Assembly: GCF_900111945.1 (NCBI RefSeq)
Contig: NZ_FOYO01000001.1
Coordinates: forward strand, 3,169,751-3,233,750
DNA: 64,000 nt
Direction: 5' to 3'
Source: Litoreibacter janthinus
GTDB lineage: Bacteria > Pseudomonadota > Alphaproteobacteria > Rhodobacterales > Rhodobacteraceae
Shown here: piece by piece, positions 8,592-17,458 of the stretch
Layout of the letters: each line of letters starts with the position of its first letter
Position numbering within the stretch: position 1 is the first letter of the stretch
Notes under the pieces: model-generated
What the model was told of the DNA's origin: nothing
Database searches by the model: none
What the model saw: the letters and a program-made list of their open reading frames with translations, nothing else
Made by a program: the position numbers and the translations under genes

Positions 8592-9503
8592 ATGTCCATC
8601 AGACCCGTAAAATCCACCTCCGCCGCAGTTCCAACAATGGAAGGCGCAGGCGTCAAGCTTCACCGGGCTTTCGGATTTCAGGATCCGACAATGCTGGACC
8701 CGTTTCTTCTGTTCGATGATTTTCGCAATGAGCGGCCGGAAGATTTCATTCAAGGGTTTCCATGGCACCCGCACAGGGGCATCGAGACGATTACTTATGT
8801 TCTTAATGGAACGGTCGAGCATGGAGACAGCCTTGGGAACGAGGGCACTTTGGGCGCAGGCGACGTGCAATGGATGACGGCAGGATCCGGCATCCTTCAT
8901 CAAGAAATGCCAAAGGGAAACGCCAACGGCCAAATGCACGGGTTTCAACTTTGGGCCAATCTTCCAGGCTCAATGAAGATGACCGCGCCGCGCTACCAAG
9001 ATGTGCAAGGCCAAGAAATCCCAGAGGTGATTGACGATGACGGCACACGTGTGAAGGTGATCGTGGGCGAGTTCTGGGGAAAGAAAGGCCCGGTTGATGG
9101 CATCGCAGCCGACCCGCAGTATTTGGATATATTTGTGCCTTCTGGCGTGCGCAAGGTGTTCAAGATCGACACCTATCGCCGTGCATTCGCTTATGTGTTC
9201 GACGGATCTGGCACGTTTCGCGATGCCTCCGTACCCAAGGGGGTATTGCTGGAGAAAGAGGTCATGGGCGAGGAAGTCAACATCCGCGACATGTCCGGCG
9301 ACCGGACACTTGTTCAATTCGGGACAGGCGACGAGGTTACAGTGCAGGCCGGCGAGCGCGGGATTCGCTTTCTTCTGATCTCGGGCGCGCCCATTGAGGA
9401 GCCCGTCGCGTGGCACGGCCCGATCGTAATGAACACACAAGAAGAACTGAGGCAGGCCATGCGTGACCTACGCAACAACACCTTCATAAAGCCTGCCCAT
9501 TAG
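8592..9503 (+). CDS. Pirin family protein
   Basis: A 303-residue bicupin pirin. The metal-binding signature WHPHRGIETITYVLNG occurs near residue 57, with GDVQWMTAGSGILHQEMP near 96-113 supplying the remaining His and Glu ligands. Members bind iron or other metals; some have quercetinase activity. The ATG at 8592 is preceded by GGAG at 8581-8584; an upstream in-frame TTG at 8586 is less likely. The gene ends tail-to-tail with the minus-strand gene at 9500, overlapping by four bases. Confidence 0.9.
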   Translation: MSIRPVKSTSAAVPTMEGAGVKLHRAFGFQDPTMLDPFLLFDDFRNERPEDFIQGFPWHPHRGIETITYVLNGTVEHGDSLGNEGTLGAGDVQWMTAGSGILHQEMPKGNANGQMHGFQLWANLPGSMKMTAPRYQDVQGQEIPEVIDDDGTRVKVIVGEFWGKKGPVDGIAADPQYLDIFVPSGVRKVFKIDTYRRAFAYVFDGSGTFRDASVPKGVLLEKEVMGEEVNIRDMSGDRTLVQFGTGDEVTVQAGERGIRFLLISGAPIEEPVAWHGPIVMNTQEELRQAMRDLRNNTFIKPAH

Positions 9504-9871
9504 ATAAATCCGCGCCATCGCAGGACGGCCAGCGTCAGCCCGCCGATCACGACAACCTGCACGATCAGGCGCGCCGCAAAGCCGAAAAAGGCCTTAGTTT
9601 TCAGTGCTTTTTCGTCAATATTTTCAAGATGGAGCAGACATATATCGTAGGCTCCGCTGACCTCTTGAGGATCAAGACGCAGCAGCATCTTAGGCTCTTG
9701 CGCCATACGCTCCGCGTTCACCAAAACCTGCGCCGCCCGCCGCACATGGCGCGGCAGAAGCCGCCCTGCACGGCGCGTTCGCACTTCCAGCGACCGGCCC
9801 CGCACCCCGAGCTTTTCGCGCAGAAGCGCAGAAATCCGCTCCACCAACTGATCGACAACTACCTTTTCCAT
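9500..9871 (-). CDS. Hypothetical protein with C-terminal membrane anchor
   Basis: A 123-residue protein I do not recognise. The N-terminal 60 residues are highly basic (RGRSLEVRTRRAGRLLPRHV), followed by an amphipathic region and a single hydrophobic segment near residues 100-118 (LIVQVVVIGGLTLAVLRW) at the C-terminus, so it is probably a tail-anchored inner-membrane protein. A GAGGA site is only four bases from the ATG. It sits convergent to pirin and divergent from the alpha/beta hydrolase. Confidence 0.72.
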   Translation of the reverse strand: MEKVVVDQLVERISALLREKLGVRGRSLEVRTRRAGRLLPRHVRRAAQVLVNAERMAQEPKMLLRLDPQEVSGAYDICLLHLENIDEKALKTKAFFGFAARLIVQVVVIGGLTLAVLRWRGFI

Positions 9872-9924
9872 ACGTCCTCATAGCGCACTTCCAAGGTCTG
9901 CGGGAAGCTGCTAGGGCTTTGTTT

Positions 9925-10677
9925 ATGCTGACCTACACCACATTTGGCACTGACGCTGCATCACGCCCCCTGCTGATTGCCCATGGCCTGTTCGGATCGG
10001 GGCGCAATTGGGGCGTCATCGCAAAGCGTCTGTCTGACCGTGGCGAGGTGCACGCGGTTGACATGCGCAACCATGCTCAAAGCTTCTGGGACGATAGCCA
10101 CAGCTATCACGATCTCGCTGCTGATCTTGGGCAAGTCATTGAAAAAATTGGCGCGCCGGTCGATGTGTTGGGTCATTCCATGGGCGGCAAGGCCGCGATG
10201 GTTTTGGCGGAAACACGGCCTGATTTGGTGAACAAGCTGGTCGTCGCAGATATTGCTCCGGTCGCCTATCCGCACACCCAACTCGGCCCAATCGAGGCGA
10301 TGCGGCGGGTCAACTTCGACGGTCTGGAGCGACGTTCCGATGTCTTGGACCAACTCACCGATCTGGAGCCGGGGTTGCCGGAGTTTCTGGCCCAGTCCGT
10401 TGACGTGCCCCAAAAGAAATGGCGGCTGAACCTCGATGTGCTCGCCGCCGAGATGGCCAAGATCGTCGGCTTCCCACAGCTTCAGGGCCAATTTGACGGG
10501 CCAGCGCTGTTCTTGTCAGGTGCCAGCTCGGACTACGTCCAGACCGAGCACCGCCCCCTCATCAAGCAACTGTTCCCGAACGCAAAATTTGCTAAAATTC
10601 CCGGCGCTGGCCACTGGCTCCACGCGGAAAAGCCGCGCGAGTTCGAAGCCGCGGTGCGGGTCTTTCTCGACAGCTAG
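9925..10677 (+). CDS. Alpha/beta-fold hydrolase (YbfF-type esterase)
   Basis: A 250-residue alpha/beta hydrolase. The oxyanion region HGLFGSGRNWG is near residues 20-30, the nucleophile elbow GHSMGG near residue 90, and the catalytic histidine is in PGAGHWLHAEKP near the C-terminus. This pattern is that of YbfF-like acyl esterases. The start at ATG 9925 is preferred over a TTG two codons upstream. No ribosome-binding site is obvious. The physiological ester is unknown. The last four bases overlap the end of the convergent small membrane protein gene. Confidence 0.88.
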   Translation: MLTYTTFGTDAASRPLLIAHGLFGSGRNWGVIAKRLSDRGEVHAVDMRNHAQSFWDDSHSYHDLAADLGQVIEKIGAPVDVLGHSMGGKAAMVLAETRPDLVNKLVVADIAPVAYPHTQLGPIEAMRRVNFDGLERRSDVLDQLTDLEPGLPEFLAQSVDVPQKKWRLNLDVLAAEMAKIVGFPQLQGQFDGPALFLSGASSDYVQTEHRPLIKQLFPNAKFAKIPGAGHWLHAEKPREFEAAVRVFLDS

Positions 10678-10862
10678 ACGATCTTCGCGGTGATCTGCTT
10701 GGCGATCCACCAAGTTACAGGGATCGAGATCACAAAGCCCACGACGGACACAGCGACAATCGGCACCAAGGTGTCATACCCCATCGTCAGCGCCGCGATG
10801 ACCAAGCTGCCTGCGACGGTGGTGGCAATCATGGAATACAAAATAAAGGCAAGACGGAACAT
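10674..10862 (-). CDS. Small conserved membrane protein (62 residues)
   Basis: A 62-residue protein with two hydrophobic segments (near residues 4-27 and 32-53) and a basic C-terminal tail. GGAG nine bases before the ATG supports the start. From memory, nearly identical short proteins occur in many Rhodobacteraceae and some have been labelled CTP synthetase, but this protein has none of the CTP synthase domains, so that name should not be transferred. Function unknown. Confidence 0.78.
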   Translation of the reverse strand: MFRLAFILYSMIATTVAGSLVIAALTMGYDTLVPIVAVSVVGFVISIPVTWWIAKQITAKIV

Positions 10863-11010
10863 CGGGTCGAACTCCTTGGTCGTGGTTTACGCGGAAGTCT
10901 ATAGCCCGCACGCGAGCGGAATTCCTTGATCTGGGTCATGCAGGCGGGCGGTTGCAAATTCACCGCCCTCCCCCATGATGAAACACTTAGGAAATGCCAA
11001 GGAGGGGCGC

Positions 11011-11427
11011 ATGAGCTGGTCAATTCATCACGTAAATCTGGAGGCCCGCGACGTGCAGGCCACGGCGCGGTTCTATGCGGCAATGCTGGGCATGGCGCAA
11101 AAGGACTGGGTCTTCCCGGCGTCGCGCGGCTACCTGCCCGGGTCTCCTGATAAGCTGGCGCTGTTTGCCGACGGGCGGGACAGCCATTCCGGCCTGCACC
11201 TAATCGCACCCGATGCGGAATTCGCGGAAAAGAACGGGATGACCCACAACCCGTCGCTGGGCGGCCATGTGGCGTTTCAGGTCGACGATCTGGACGCCGT
11301 GGTGGCGCGGCTCAAGGGGGCGGGGATACGGTATTCGCTGACGGGAGAGTTCGCGATCCCGGGGATGCGGCATCTGTATGTGGAGGACCCGTCGGGGAAT
11401 TTGATTGAGGTGAATGAGGCGATCTGA
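11011..11427 (+). CDS. VOC family protein (glyoxalase/dioxygenase fold)
   Basis: A 138-residue vicinal-oxygen-chelate domain protein. It begins WSIHHVNLEARDVQATARFY, with the first metal-ligand His near residue 5, and ends with HLYVEDPSGNLIEVNEAI, containing the usual Glu ligand. GGHVAFQVDDLDAVVARLKGAG in the middle marks the second repeat. An AAGGAGG site seven bases upstream fixes the start at 11011; a further in-frame ATG at 10975 has no such site. Members include glyoxalases, dioxygenases and fosfomycin-resistance enzymes; the substrate cannot be assigned. Confidence 0.88.
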   Translation: MSWSIHHVNLEARDVQATARFYAAMLGMAQKDWVFPASRGYLPGSPDKLALFADGRDSHSGLHLIAPDAEFAEKNGMTHNPSLGGHVAFQVDDLDAVVARLKGAGIRYSLTGEFAIPGMRHLYVEDPSGNLIEVNEAI

Positions 11428-11435
11428 GCCCCTGG

Positions 11436-11465
11436 TTGGATACATATGTCCGTGACTGTTATACT
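11436..11465 (+). promoter_or_regulatory. Putative promoter of the entericidin-like gene
   Basis: TTGGAT (11436-11441) and TATACT (11460-11465) are separated by 18 bases and lie about 30 bases upstream of the small lipoprotein start. The match to a housekeeping-type promoter is good at -10 and partial at -35. Inferred from sequence only. Confidence 0.5.
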
Positions 11466-11494
11466 ATGGGTCATCAATAGAGAGGATTGTGCAG

Positions 11495-11620
11495 ATGAGT
11501 GTTCGGATAAGCTTGATCGCCTTTGGCCTGATCACCCTACTGACAGGCTGCGAGACCATCGAAGGGTTCGGTCGCGACGTGAGCAACACGGCGAACGCAG
11601 TGCAGCGAGCGTTGAATTAG
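11495..11620 (+). CDS. Entericidin A/B family small lipoprotein (41 residues)
   Basis: A 41-residue peptide with a short hydrophobic signal ending in the lipobox LLTGC (Cys at residue 19), followed by ETIEGFGRDVSNTANAVQRA, the amphipathic segment typical of entericidins. Entericidins are small outer-envelope lipoproteins; in enteric bacteria EcnA/EcnB act as an antidote/toxin pair and are stress-regulated. Here only one copy is present. AGAGG lies about ten bases upstream of the ATG, and a promoter-like sequence lies further up. A toxin role is not established for this lineage. Confidence 0.85.
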   Translation: MSVRISLIAFGLITLLTGCETIEGFGRDVSNTANAVQRALN

Positions 11621-11718
11621 GGCGCGCCTAGAGATGGCGAAGGTACGGCGACCGCTGACCGGTGAGTCCGAAATTTTGGAATGAGGCCTTTTATCTAAAA
11701 GACCAGTCAAGAAGTCGA

Positions 11719-12591
11719 TTAGATTTTGCCAACCGGAGGCAACTCAAAAATTTCCTGCCTGAGCGCAATTCTTGAGACTATAACTCTCAACGTTGCTTTT
11801 ACGAGACGGTCAAGTTCAGAACCTTCCGAGTAATCAGCCGGGCAGTAATAATCAATTCGTTTTGCCTTTTTCAAGTCTAGGCACTTCTCTGAATTCTCAT
11901 TGGGCGAATGAACGGCAACTGCATGACCGCCATTTCCCATCATGACAGCCATACTTGGCACATCCGTGTCACCATCTCCAAAGTAGATCATATTATCGAA
12001 CGGAATACGGCGTTGTTCGTTTGGCATGTGTGAATTGATTGACTCATTTACATCCAAGACACCTTTATTGATCCGAAATAAATATTGCGTTTTCGAAGTG
12101 TCAGAAATAACACGACTTGGCCAATCGGGATGCCCATATTGGTCGTAACTGAATTCGCATGCAAATATTTCTTTAAACTGATCAGCAATGGCGCAACCTT
12201 CGATCATTTCCTTCAGACCAGAAGAAATAATGTAGTGCTCAACCTTAATTTCGCTTCCTTCAGAGATTTCTGAAGTGAATTTGTTGATCCTATCAAACCA
12301 AGTAGTAACTCCCTCAAAGAATTTCACGGTTGCTCCATGATCTTGGAACGTCTTCCGATCGAGCTTCACCTTTTTATGGTCTGCTAAGTTAATCATCTCC
12401 CTCATATAAACGAGGAGTTCCTCCGATCTATTTTCCTTACGTTCAGATTTAACTTTGCCCCAGAACTCCTCGGGGGTAAGTTCAAGACTTGGCAATACCC
12501 CGTAATGCTGCATGGCTTCTGGACTGAGCGTACCGTCAAAATCATAGACTAACGCGACAATATTTTGCTCAAATCTTGGCTGGTCTTTCAA
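11719..12591 (-). CDS. HAD-superfamily phosphatase, low-GC gene
   Basis: A 290-residue haloacid-dehalogenase-type hydrolase. The nucleophile motif I is YDFDGTLSPEAM near residues 16-27. Motif II is the Ser in IISSG near 120, and the acidic motif IV is FGDGDTDVPSM near 205-215, so the catalytic set is complete. I place the start at the TTG at 12591, preceded by GGGAG with seven-base spacing; longer versions run into weakly coding sequence. A sampled 60-base line is about 35% GC, much lower than neighbours, with AT-ended codons, which suggests recent horizontal transfer. It stands alone between the entericidin gene and lepA. Substrate unknown. Confidence 0.85.
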   Translation of the reverse strand: MKDQPRFEQNIVALVYDFDGTLSPEAMQHYGVLPSLELTPEEFWGKVKSERKENRSEELLVYMREMINLADHKKVKLDRKTFQDHGATVKFFEGVTTWFDRINKFTSEISEGSEIKVEHYIISSGLKEMIEGCAIADQFKEIFACEFSYDQYGHPDWPSRVISDTSKTQYLFRINKGVLDVNESINSHMPNEQRRIPFDNMIYFGDGDTDVPSMAVMMGNGGHAVAVHSPNENSEKCLDLKKAKRIDYYCPADYSEGSELDRLVKATLRVIVSRIALRQEIFELPPVGKI

Positions 12592-12751
12592 ATGTCTACT
12601 CCCAGATGCTTGAATTAGCTGCAGGTGAAACAATCAGGCAAAATGCTCGAGACTTCAACCAATTACAGTTAAATATTAGGTCACTGGATAGCCATCTGAA
12701 TTGCAGTAAGATTCTGCAGCTCACCCGCCACGCCACTAGTGTTTGCAGCTC

Positions 12752-14551
12752 CTAGCTGTCCATTTTCAGTGCGCTGATGAAAGCTTCCTGTGGGATATCC
12801 ACCTTCCCGAACTGGCGCATCCGCTTCTTACCGGCCTTCTGCTTCTCCAACAGCTTCTTCTTGCGCGACGCGTCGCCGCCGTAGCATTTGGCGGTCACGT
12901 CTTTGCGCATGGCAGCCAGCGTTTCGCGGGCGATAATGCGGCCCCCGATGGCGGCTTGGATCGGGATTTTGAACATGTGGCGCGGGATCAGGTCTTTCAG
13001 CTTCTCGACCATGGCGCGGCCACGGGTCTCGGCGCGGTCGTGGTGGACCATGATGGACAGCGCATCCACCGGCTCGTCATTGACGAGAATCTGCATCTTG
13101 ACCAAGCGGTCCTCGCGGTAGCCGGTCATCTGGTAATCAAAGCTGGCGTAACCCTTTGTTACCGATTTCAGGCGATCGTAAAAGTCGAACACAACTTCAT
13201 TGAGCGGGAGGTCATAGACAACCATCGCGCGGCTGCCCGCATAGGTCAGATCCATCTGGATGCCACGGCGATCCTGGCACAGCTTCAGCACGTCGCCCAG
13301 GTATTCGTCCGGCACAAGGATCGTCGCCTTGATGCGCGGCTCCTCCAAGTGATCCACATGGGTCAGGTCGGGCATGTCGGCGGGGTTGTGCAAGTCCACC
13401 TTGGTGCCGTCGCGCATGTAGACGTGGTAGATCACGCTCGGCGCGGTGGTTATCAGGTCGATGTCATATTCCCGCTCGATCCGGTCGCGGATCACTTCAA
13501 GGTGCAGCAGTCCTAGGAAGCCGCAGCGAAAGCCGAACCCAAGCGCGGCGGAGGTTTCCATCTCGTAGCTGAAGGACGCGTCGTTCAGCGCCAGCTTCTC
13601 GATAGCGTCGCGCAAATCCTCGAACTCGGAGCTGTCCACAGGGAACAGACCACAGAACACCACCGGCTGCGACGGTTTGAAGCCCGGCAAAGCATCTTCG
13701 GTGCCTTTTTTCTCGTGGGTGATCGTGTCTCCCACCCGCGTATCGCGCACCTGCTTGATGGAGGCCGTCAGAAAACCGATCTCCCCCGGTCCAAGCTCGG
13801 AAATTTCTGTCAGGGCCGGTTTGAACACCCCGATGCGGTCCACATGGTGGGTGGAGCCGTTGGACAGCATCTTGATCCGCTCGCCCTTTTTCAGAACCCC
13901 GTCGATGATGCGCACCAGCACGATCACCCCGAGGTAGCTGTCATACCAACTGTCCACCAGCATGGCCTTCAGCGGCGCATCGCGGGTGCCTTTGGGGGCG
14001 GGCAGTCGGTGGACGATGGCTTCCAGCGTCTCATGGATGCCCTGCCCTGTTTTTGCCGAGACCTGAATGGCGCCGGACGCGTCAATCCCGATGACGTCCT
14101 CGATCTGCTCGGCCACGCGGTCACAGTCAGAGGCAGGCAGGTCGATCTTGTTGAGCACCGGCACAATGTCATGATCGGCGTCAATCGCGTGATAGACGTT
14201 GGCCAGCGTTTGCGCCTCGACCCCTTGGGACGAGTCCACGACCAGCAGCGAGCCTTCAACGGCGCGCATGGAGCGGGACACCTCATAGGCGAAATCTACG
14301 TGGCCGGGGGTGTCGATGAGGTTGAGGACATACGCCTCGCCGTCATCGGCCACATAGTCGATCCGCACGGTCTGCGCCTTGATGGTAATACCGCGCTCGC
14401 GCTCGATATCCATGCTGTCGAGCATCTGCTCTTTCATGTCGCGCGCGGCAACGGTGTTCGTCTCTTGGATGAGGCGATCAGCAAGCGTCGACTTACCGTG
14501 GTCGATATGGGCCACGATGGAGAAATTGCGGATTTTTGAAAGCTCGGTCAT
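12752..14551 (-). CDS. lepA: Elongation factor 4 (LepA)
   Basis: The 599-residue LepA GTPase, which binds ribosomes and influences translation elongation and initiation-complex formation. It has G1 [14 protein letters not shown] near residues 12-25, G3 DTPGHVDF, G4 NKID, and the EF4-specific C-terminus ending near [17 protein letters not shown]. The length equals that of typical LepA. The frame is open about 110 codons upstream of the ATG at 14551, but this extension has no similarity to EF4. The ATG starting [13 protein letters not shown] is the conserved start. Confidence 0.97.
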   Translation of the reverse strand: MTELSKIRNFSIVAHIDHGKSTLADRLIQETNTVAARDMKEQMLDSMDIERERGITIKAQTVRIDYVADDGEAYVLNLIDTPGHVDFAYEVSRSMRAVEGSLLVVDSSQGVEAQTLANVYHAIDADHDIVPVLNKIDLPASDCDRVAEQIEDVIGIDASGAIQVSAKTGQGIHETLEAIVHRLPAPKGTRDAPLKAMLVDSWYDSYLGVIVLVRIIDGVLKKGERIKMLSNGSTHHVDRIGVFKPALTEISELGPGEIGFLTASIKQVRDTRVGDTITHEKKGTEDALPGFKPSQPVVFCGLFPVDSSEFEDLRDAIEKLALNDASFSYEMETSAALGFGFRCGFLGLLHLEVIRDRIEREYDIDLITTAPSVIYHVYMRDGTKVDLHNPADMPDLTHVDHLEEPRIKATILVPDEYLGDVLKLCQDRRGIQMDLTYAGSRAMVVYDLPLNEVVFDFYDRLKSVTKGYASFDYQMTGYREDRLVKMQILVNDEPVDALSIMVHHDRAETRGRAMVEKLKDLIPRHMFKIPIQAAIGGRIIARETLAAMRKDVTAKCYGGDASRKKKLLEKQKAGKKRMRQFGKVDIPQEAFISALKMDS

Positions 14552-15023
14552 GGTGCAGGATATGATTTGCTTTCGGGGGTTGGTCAAGGTGCCTGTTTCA
14601 CCCTGATGCGCTTTCGACACCCCTGTTTTGACTGGCATTTGAACGGTTGCGCCGTGCCCAGAGCGACCGATGATACGTCCTGCCCCAAAATGCGCTGCAC
14701 TGGCATCCTCAATGCAAGCAAACGGCGTTGCAAATGCCGCTGATGTTCCATGCTTCCCGCGACCCGAGCAACGATTGATCAATGCGGCTTTCGTGGTGCC
14801 AAAGGGCGTAAATGGCAGAATCACACTCACGGTCAAACCATGGCAACAATGTGGCAGCGGTTGCCAAGACGGAAACAATGCCGCCTCTCCTAGCGGTTTA
14901 GCTCATGCATCACACCAGATATAGCCTGTAACATACTGAAAAGTGGCGAAAACTTGACGAGATCATGGCATTAATGGACAGTTAACACCTCTGTTCTGCT
15001 GCCCTCCTATAAGGATGACCCCA
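14552..15023. other. Intergenic region upstream of lepA and of a secreted protein gene
   Basis: About 470 bases between divergent genes. It contains short open frames on both strands without ribosome-binding sites or recognisable families. A TTGACG at about 14955 could be a -35 element for the plus-strand gene, but no matching -10 is clear. I see no RNA gene or repeat here. Confidence 0.4.
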
Positions 15024-15392
15024 ATGTTTCGAGTTGCCATTGCCAGCCTCTGCCTTGTGACCGCCGCACCTGCATTTGCAGGCGATCAGGCCCTCTATCC
15101 GCACGTCCACACCAACACCCCAATCGTTGGAAGCTACACAAACCCGATTAATTATCGCCCGCACAATGCCGCTGGAGACAACTATGGCCGCGGCTTCGTG
15201 GAAGCCGAAATTGTCCGCGCTAGCGGTTACTCCGAAGCTAACACCAAGCCTTTGCCGCGCACTCGCTCCGGCGCAGGGTCAATCGCGTCTGAAGGTCCCG
15301 TTACCGAAATCTTCGTTGAGAACCTGCCTGCGCTGAACGGCACTTACGCGCCGCGTCAGATTGTTCTGGGCTCCAACCTGCCCCGCAACTAA
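15024..15392 (+). CDS. Hypothetical secreted protein
   Basis: A 122-residue protein with a clear signal peptide (FRVAIASLCLVTAAPAFA, cleavage after AFA near residue 19). The mature part is rich in Asn, Tyr and Pro, with no recognised domain. AAGGATG precedes the ATG at 15024. It is probably periplasmic. Unknown function. Confidence 0.72.
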   Translation: MFRVAIASLCLVTAAPAFAGDQALYPHVHTNTPIVGSYTNPINYRPHNAAGDNYGRGFVEAEIVRASGYSEANTKPLPRTRSGAGSIASEGPVTEIFVENLPALNGTYAPRQIVLGSNLPRN

Positions 15393-15513
15393 ACGGCCAC
15401 GGCCTTCGAAAATGTGATCGGCGTGGTGATTGAAATCGCCACGCCGTTTGCCGTATGGTCGTCCGAAAGAGCGAGCGCGAAGAATATCGCGCCTACCAAT
15501 ACGGAGCAGGGTC

Positions 15514-15816
15514 ATGGGTTTCAAACTAGCATTCATTGCCGTCATTGCAGGACTTTCGGCAAGCGCAGCTTCAGCAGGTCCGATTGAGCGCGCATGCCTC
15601 AAATCCGACCGTAAAGCCGCGTCACGCCCGCTTTGCAACTGCGTCCAGCAAGTGGCGGACCTGACACTAGATGCTGGCGATCAGCGTCTTGCAGCGACCT
15701 TCTTCTCTGATCCACATCGTGCACAAGTCATCCGACAGTCCGACAATCAAGGCCACGAAAAGTTCTGGAAGCGCTACAAGGAATTCGGGGCGAACGCCGA
15801 AAGCTACTGCCGCTAA
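15514..15816 (+). CDS. Hypothetical secreted protein (100 residues)
   Basis: A signal peptide (FKLAFIAVIAGLSASAASAG) is followed by a mature domain with three cysteines, RACLKSDRKAASRPLCNCVQQVAD, then a helical region ending KFWKRYKEFGANAESYCR. From memory, this short family is common in Rhodobacterales and sometimes labelled arginine transporter, a name with no visible support here; it has no membrane segments after the signal. GGAGCAGGGTC precedes the ATG at 15514. It overlaps the end of the convergent phosphatase gene by four bases. Confidence 0.78.
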   Translation: MGFKLAFIAVIAGLSASAASAGPIERACLKSDRKAASRPLCNCVQQVADLTLDAGDQRLAATFFSDPHRAQVIRQSDNQGHEKFWKRYKEFGANAESYCR

Positions 15817-16268
15817 GATTTGAGCTGCGATATCAAGGCGTCCGCACAGATTTCCAACTGCGCAATCACCGGATCGAACTTGCCCGTGTAATAGGGGTCA
15901 GGCACTTCTGCTGACACATCGTCCGGTGCAAAGGATGACATCAAAACCACCGGAACGGTCGCACCCTCTGGGCGCAGGTCTTCGATGTTTTGTCGATTGG
16001 TTTCATCCATTGCGACAATCAGATCGAACGCTTGGAAATCTTTAGCTGTGATCACCCGCGAGATCTGATCTTCAATCGAATAGCCCTTCACACGCGCGGC
16101 TACGATCGCACGCGCATCAGGTGGATTTCCACGATGCCAAGCGCTGGTGCCAGCGCTGTCGACTTCCAACTCTAGGCCCGCATTCTGCAACTTGGCCCTG
16201 ACAATGCCCTCCGCCAACGGCGAACGACATATGTTGCCCAAACAGGCAAACAATATCTTATTAATCAC
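15813..16268 (-). CDS. Low-molecular-weight protein-tyrosine phosphatase
   Basis: A 151-residue phosphatase of the arsenate-reductase/LMW-PTP fold. The P-loop CLGNICRSPLAEG (CX5R) lies near residues 8-20, and the general-acid loop VPDPYYTGKFD near 120-130. The start is taken at GTG 16268, preceded by GGGGAG with eight-base spacing; an ATG 36 bases further up would place the palindrome at 16286-16303 inside the gene and is less likely. It dephosphorylates phosphotyrosine proteins or small phosphoesters; the target is unknown. Confidence 0.9.
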   Translation of the reverse strand: MINKILFACLGNICRSPLAEGIVRAKLQNAGLELEVDSAGTSAWHRGNPPDARAIVAARVKGYSIEDQISRVITAKDFQAFDLIVAMDETNRQNIEDLRPEGATVPVVLMSSFAPDDVSAEVPDPYYTGKFDPVIAQLEICADALISQLKS

Positions 16269-16285
16269 TATAGTAGCTCCCCAGC

Positions 16286-16303
16286 TGCCGCTATTTAGCG
16301 GCA
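16286..16303. promoter_or_regulatory. 18-base palindrome upstream of the LMW phosphatase
   Basis: TGCCGCTA-TT-TAGCGGCA is a perfect inverted repeat with a two-base centre, 18 bases upstream of the GTG start. It could be an operator or an mRNA hairpin near the ribosome-binding site. A related palindrome with the same CGCTA/TAGCG half-sites lies at 47422-47438. Confidence 0.45.
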
Positions 16304-16371
16304 ATTAGGAAGCTTAATCAAGCACTAAGCCCGTAGACCTCACGACATGAGCGGGTTTCCCCTGCGTCAAG

Positions 16372-16402
16372 AATAACAAAGGCGGCCCCTAAGAGCCGCC
16401 TT
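16372..16402 (-). terminator. Terminator after the copper chaperone gene
   Basis: On the minus strand AAGGCGGC pairs with GCCGCCTT around an eight-base loop, followed by TGTTATTC. It lies 23 bases after the stop of the PCu(A)C gene. The T tract is short, so efficiency is uncertain. Confidence 0.65.
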
Positions 16403-16424
16403 CTTACTTCATGCGGCGTGGGCC

Positions 16425-16925
16425 TTAGCTATCGCTGGCTTTGCCGTGCCCTGCGCCCTGCTTCATCATACCGTGGCCTGATTTTGGCATACGTTCCAGA
16501 TCGACGGGAACCATGACCTCCATGGCCCCTGCCTTCTCGAATGTCAGTGTGACGGGAACCATAGCGCCTTGCTCCAGCGCACCGTTCAGGCCCATCATCA
16601 TCACATGTTTGCCGCCACGTTGCATTTCGATCATCTCACCAGCCTCGACAGGGAAGCCTTCCTCAACATGGACCATTCTCATGATGCCATCATTCTCAAT
16701 ATGAGTGTGCAGCTCGACCCGCTTCGCCGCCGGAGAGGCCGCAGAGATCAAGCGATCATCTTTGCCTGACATGTTCATCAAGGTAATAAAGGCCGCGCCG
16801 GTTTGAGCGTTTGCACTTGCGCTACGCGCATATGAATCAGTGACCTTGAAGGCCATATCTTCGGCGAAGGCAGCCGTGGAAAGCGTGGCGGCAAGCAAGG
16901 CCGCAGAGATAAGTTTCAGAGACAT
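16425..16925 (-). CDS. Periplasmic copper chaperone PCu(A)C
   Basis: A 166-residue periplasmic copper-binding protein that delivers Cu(I) to the CuA site of cytochrome c oxidase. A signal peptide (KLISAALLAATLSTAAFAED) is followed by the conserved SYARSASANAQTGAAFITL. The copper ligands lie in VELHTHIENDGIMRM (His and Met) and GGKHVMMMGL (His-x-Met), matching the family pattern. A Met/His-rich tail (HGMMKQGAGHG) may bind additional copper. The upstream DUF2946-like gene, 54 bases away on the same strand, suggests a copper-handling operon. Confidence 0.92.
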   Translation of the reverse strand: MSLKLISAALLAATLSTAAFAEDMAFKVTDSYARSASANAQTGAAFITLMNMSGKDDRLISAASPAAKRVELHTHIENDGIMRMVHVEEGFPVEAGEMIEMQRGGKHVMMMGLNGALEQGAMVPVTLTFEKAGAMEVMVPVDLERMPKSGHGMMKQGAGHGKASDS

Positions 16926-16979
16926 AATATATGCCCTTTCGTCTGTGTGATTGTCTGTGAAGGAGGTTCTTTGGTCAGA

Positions 16980-17327
16980 TCAACCAACAGGCGGCGCGCG
17001 GGCCTTGAGGTCGCTTTTGTCCAGACGAATGTACGACTGGCTGGTTTGCAGCGCCACTAGCTCGGGCGTTCGAACGTTCCCAAGCAGCACCAATGTCTGT
17101 TCTAAAGGGCCTTCTGCAAGCAACACCATGGTGCAGTCAGGGCAGATCGGCGCGGGCTCGGCCTCGTCGCCATTGGCGTCGAGCAAGATCGTCTGCAATC
17201 CTGCCCCATTACAGATGACCATCGCATGCGTGCCGGCATCGCGATCACGCATCACGGCCATGGAGCCAGTCGTGGCAACCATCGTGAGCATCACGAATGC
17301 TGCAAAGAGGTGACGGAAAAGGGTCAT
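16980..17327 (-). CDS. DUF2946-like small secreted/membrane protein
   Basis: A 115-residue protein with an N-terminal hydrophobic signal or anchor (LFRHLFAAFVMLTMVATTG) and a pair of cysteines in PICPDCTMVLL plus another in MVICNGAG. This matches the general look of DUF2946 proteins, which are often linked to copper metabolism, and the gene is followed by PCu(A)C. The start may be ATG 17327 (as given) or an earlier in-frame Met at 17402. Function unproven. Confidence 0.7.
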   Translation of the reverse strand: MTLFRHLFAAFVMLTMVATTGSMAVMRDRDAGTHAMVICNGAGLQTILLDANGDEAEPAPICPDCTMVLLAEGPLEQTLVLLGNVRTPELVALQTSQSYIRLDKSDLKARAPPVG

Positions 17328-17400
17328 GGGCCTATCAATACGGTGCGGTGCCGACAGAGCCAATATACAAATCGCGCCCCACGCGACGTTGCGCCAGATC

Positions 17401-17436
17401 AAACGAAAACGGCCCCGCCCGTCAGGGGCGAGGCCG
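17401..17436 (-). terminator. Terminator of rpmB
   Basis: On the minus strand CGGCCTCGCCC and GGGCGGGGCCG form an 11-base stem with one mismatch and a five-base loop, followed by TTTTCGTTT. It begins about 20 bases after the rpmB stop. Confidence 0.8.
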
Positions 17437-17458
17437 CTTCAAAAGCGATGCGTTAGCC

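Noticed and set aside
10674..10862. CTP synthetase label for the 62-residue membrane protein
   Set aside because: The protein has two membrane helices and none of the CTP synthase domains.
14670..14924. 84-codon open frame upstream of lepA
   Set aside because: No ribosome-binding site, no family-like pattern, and lies in a promoter region.
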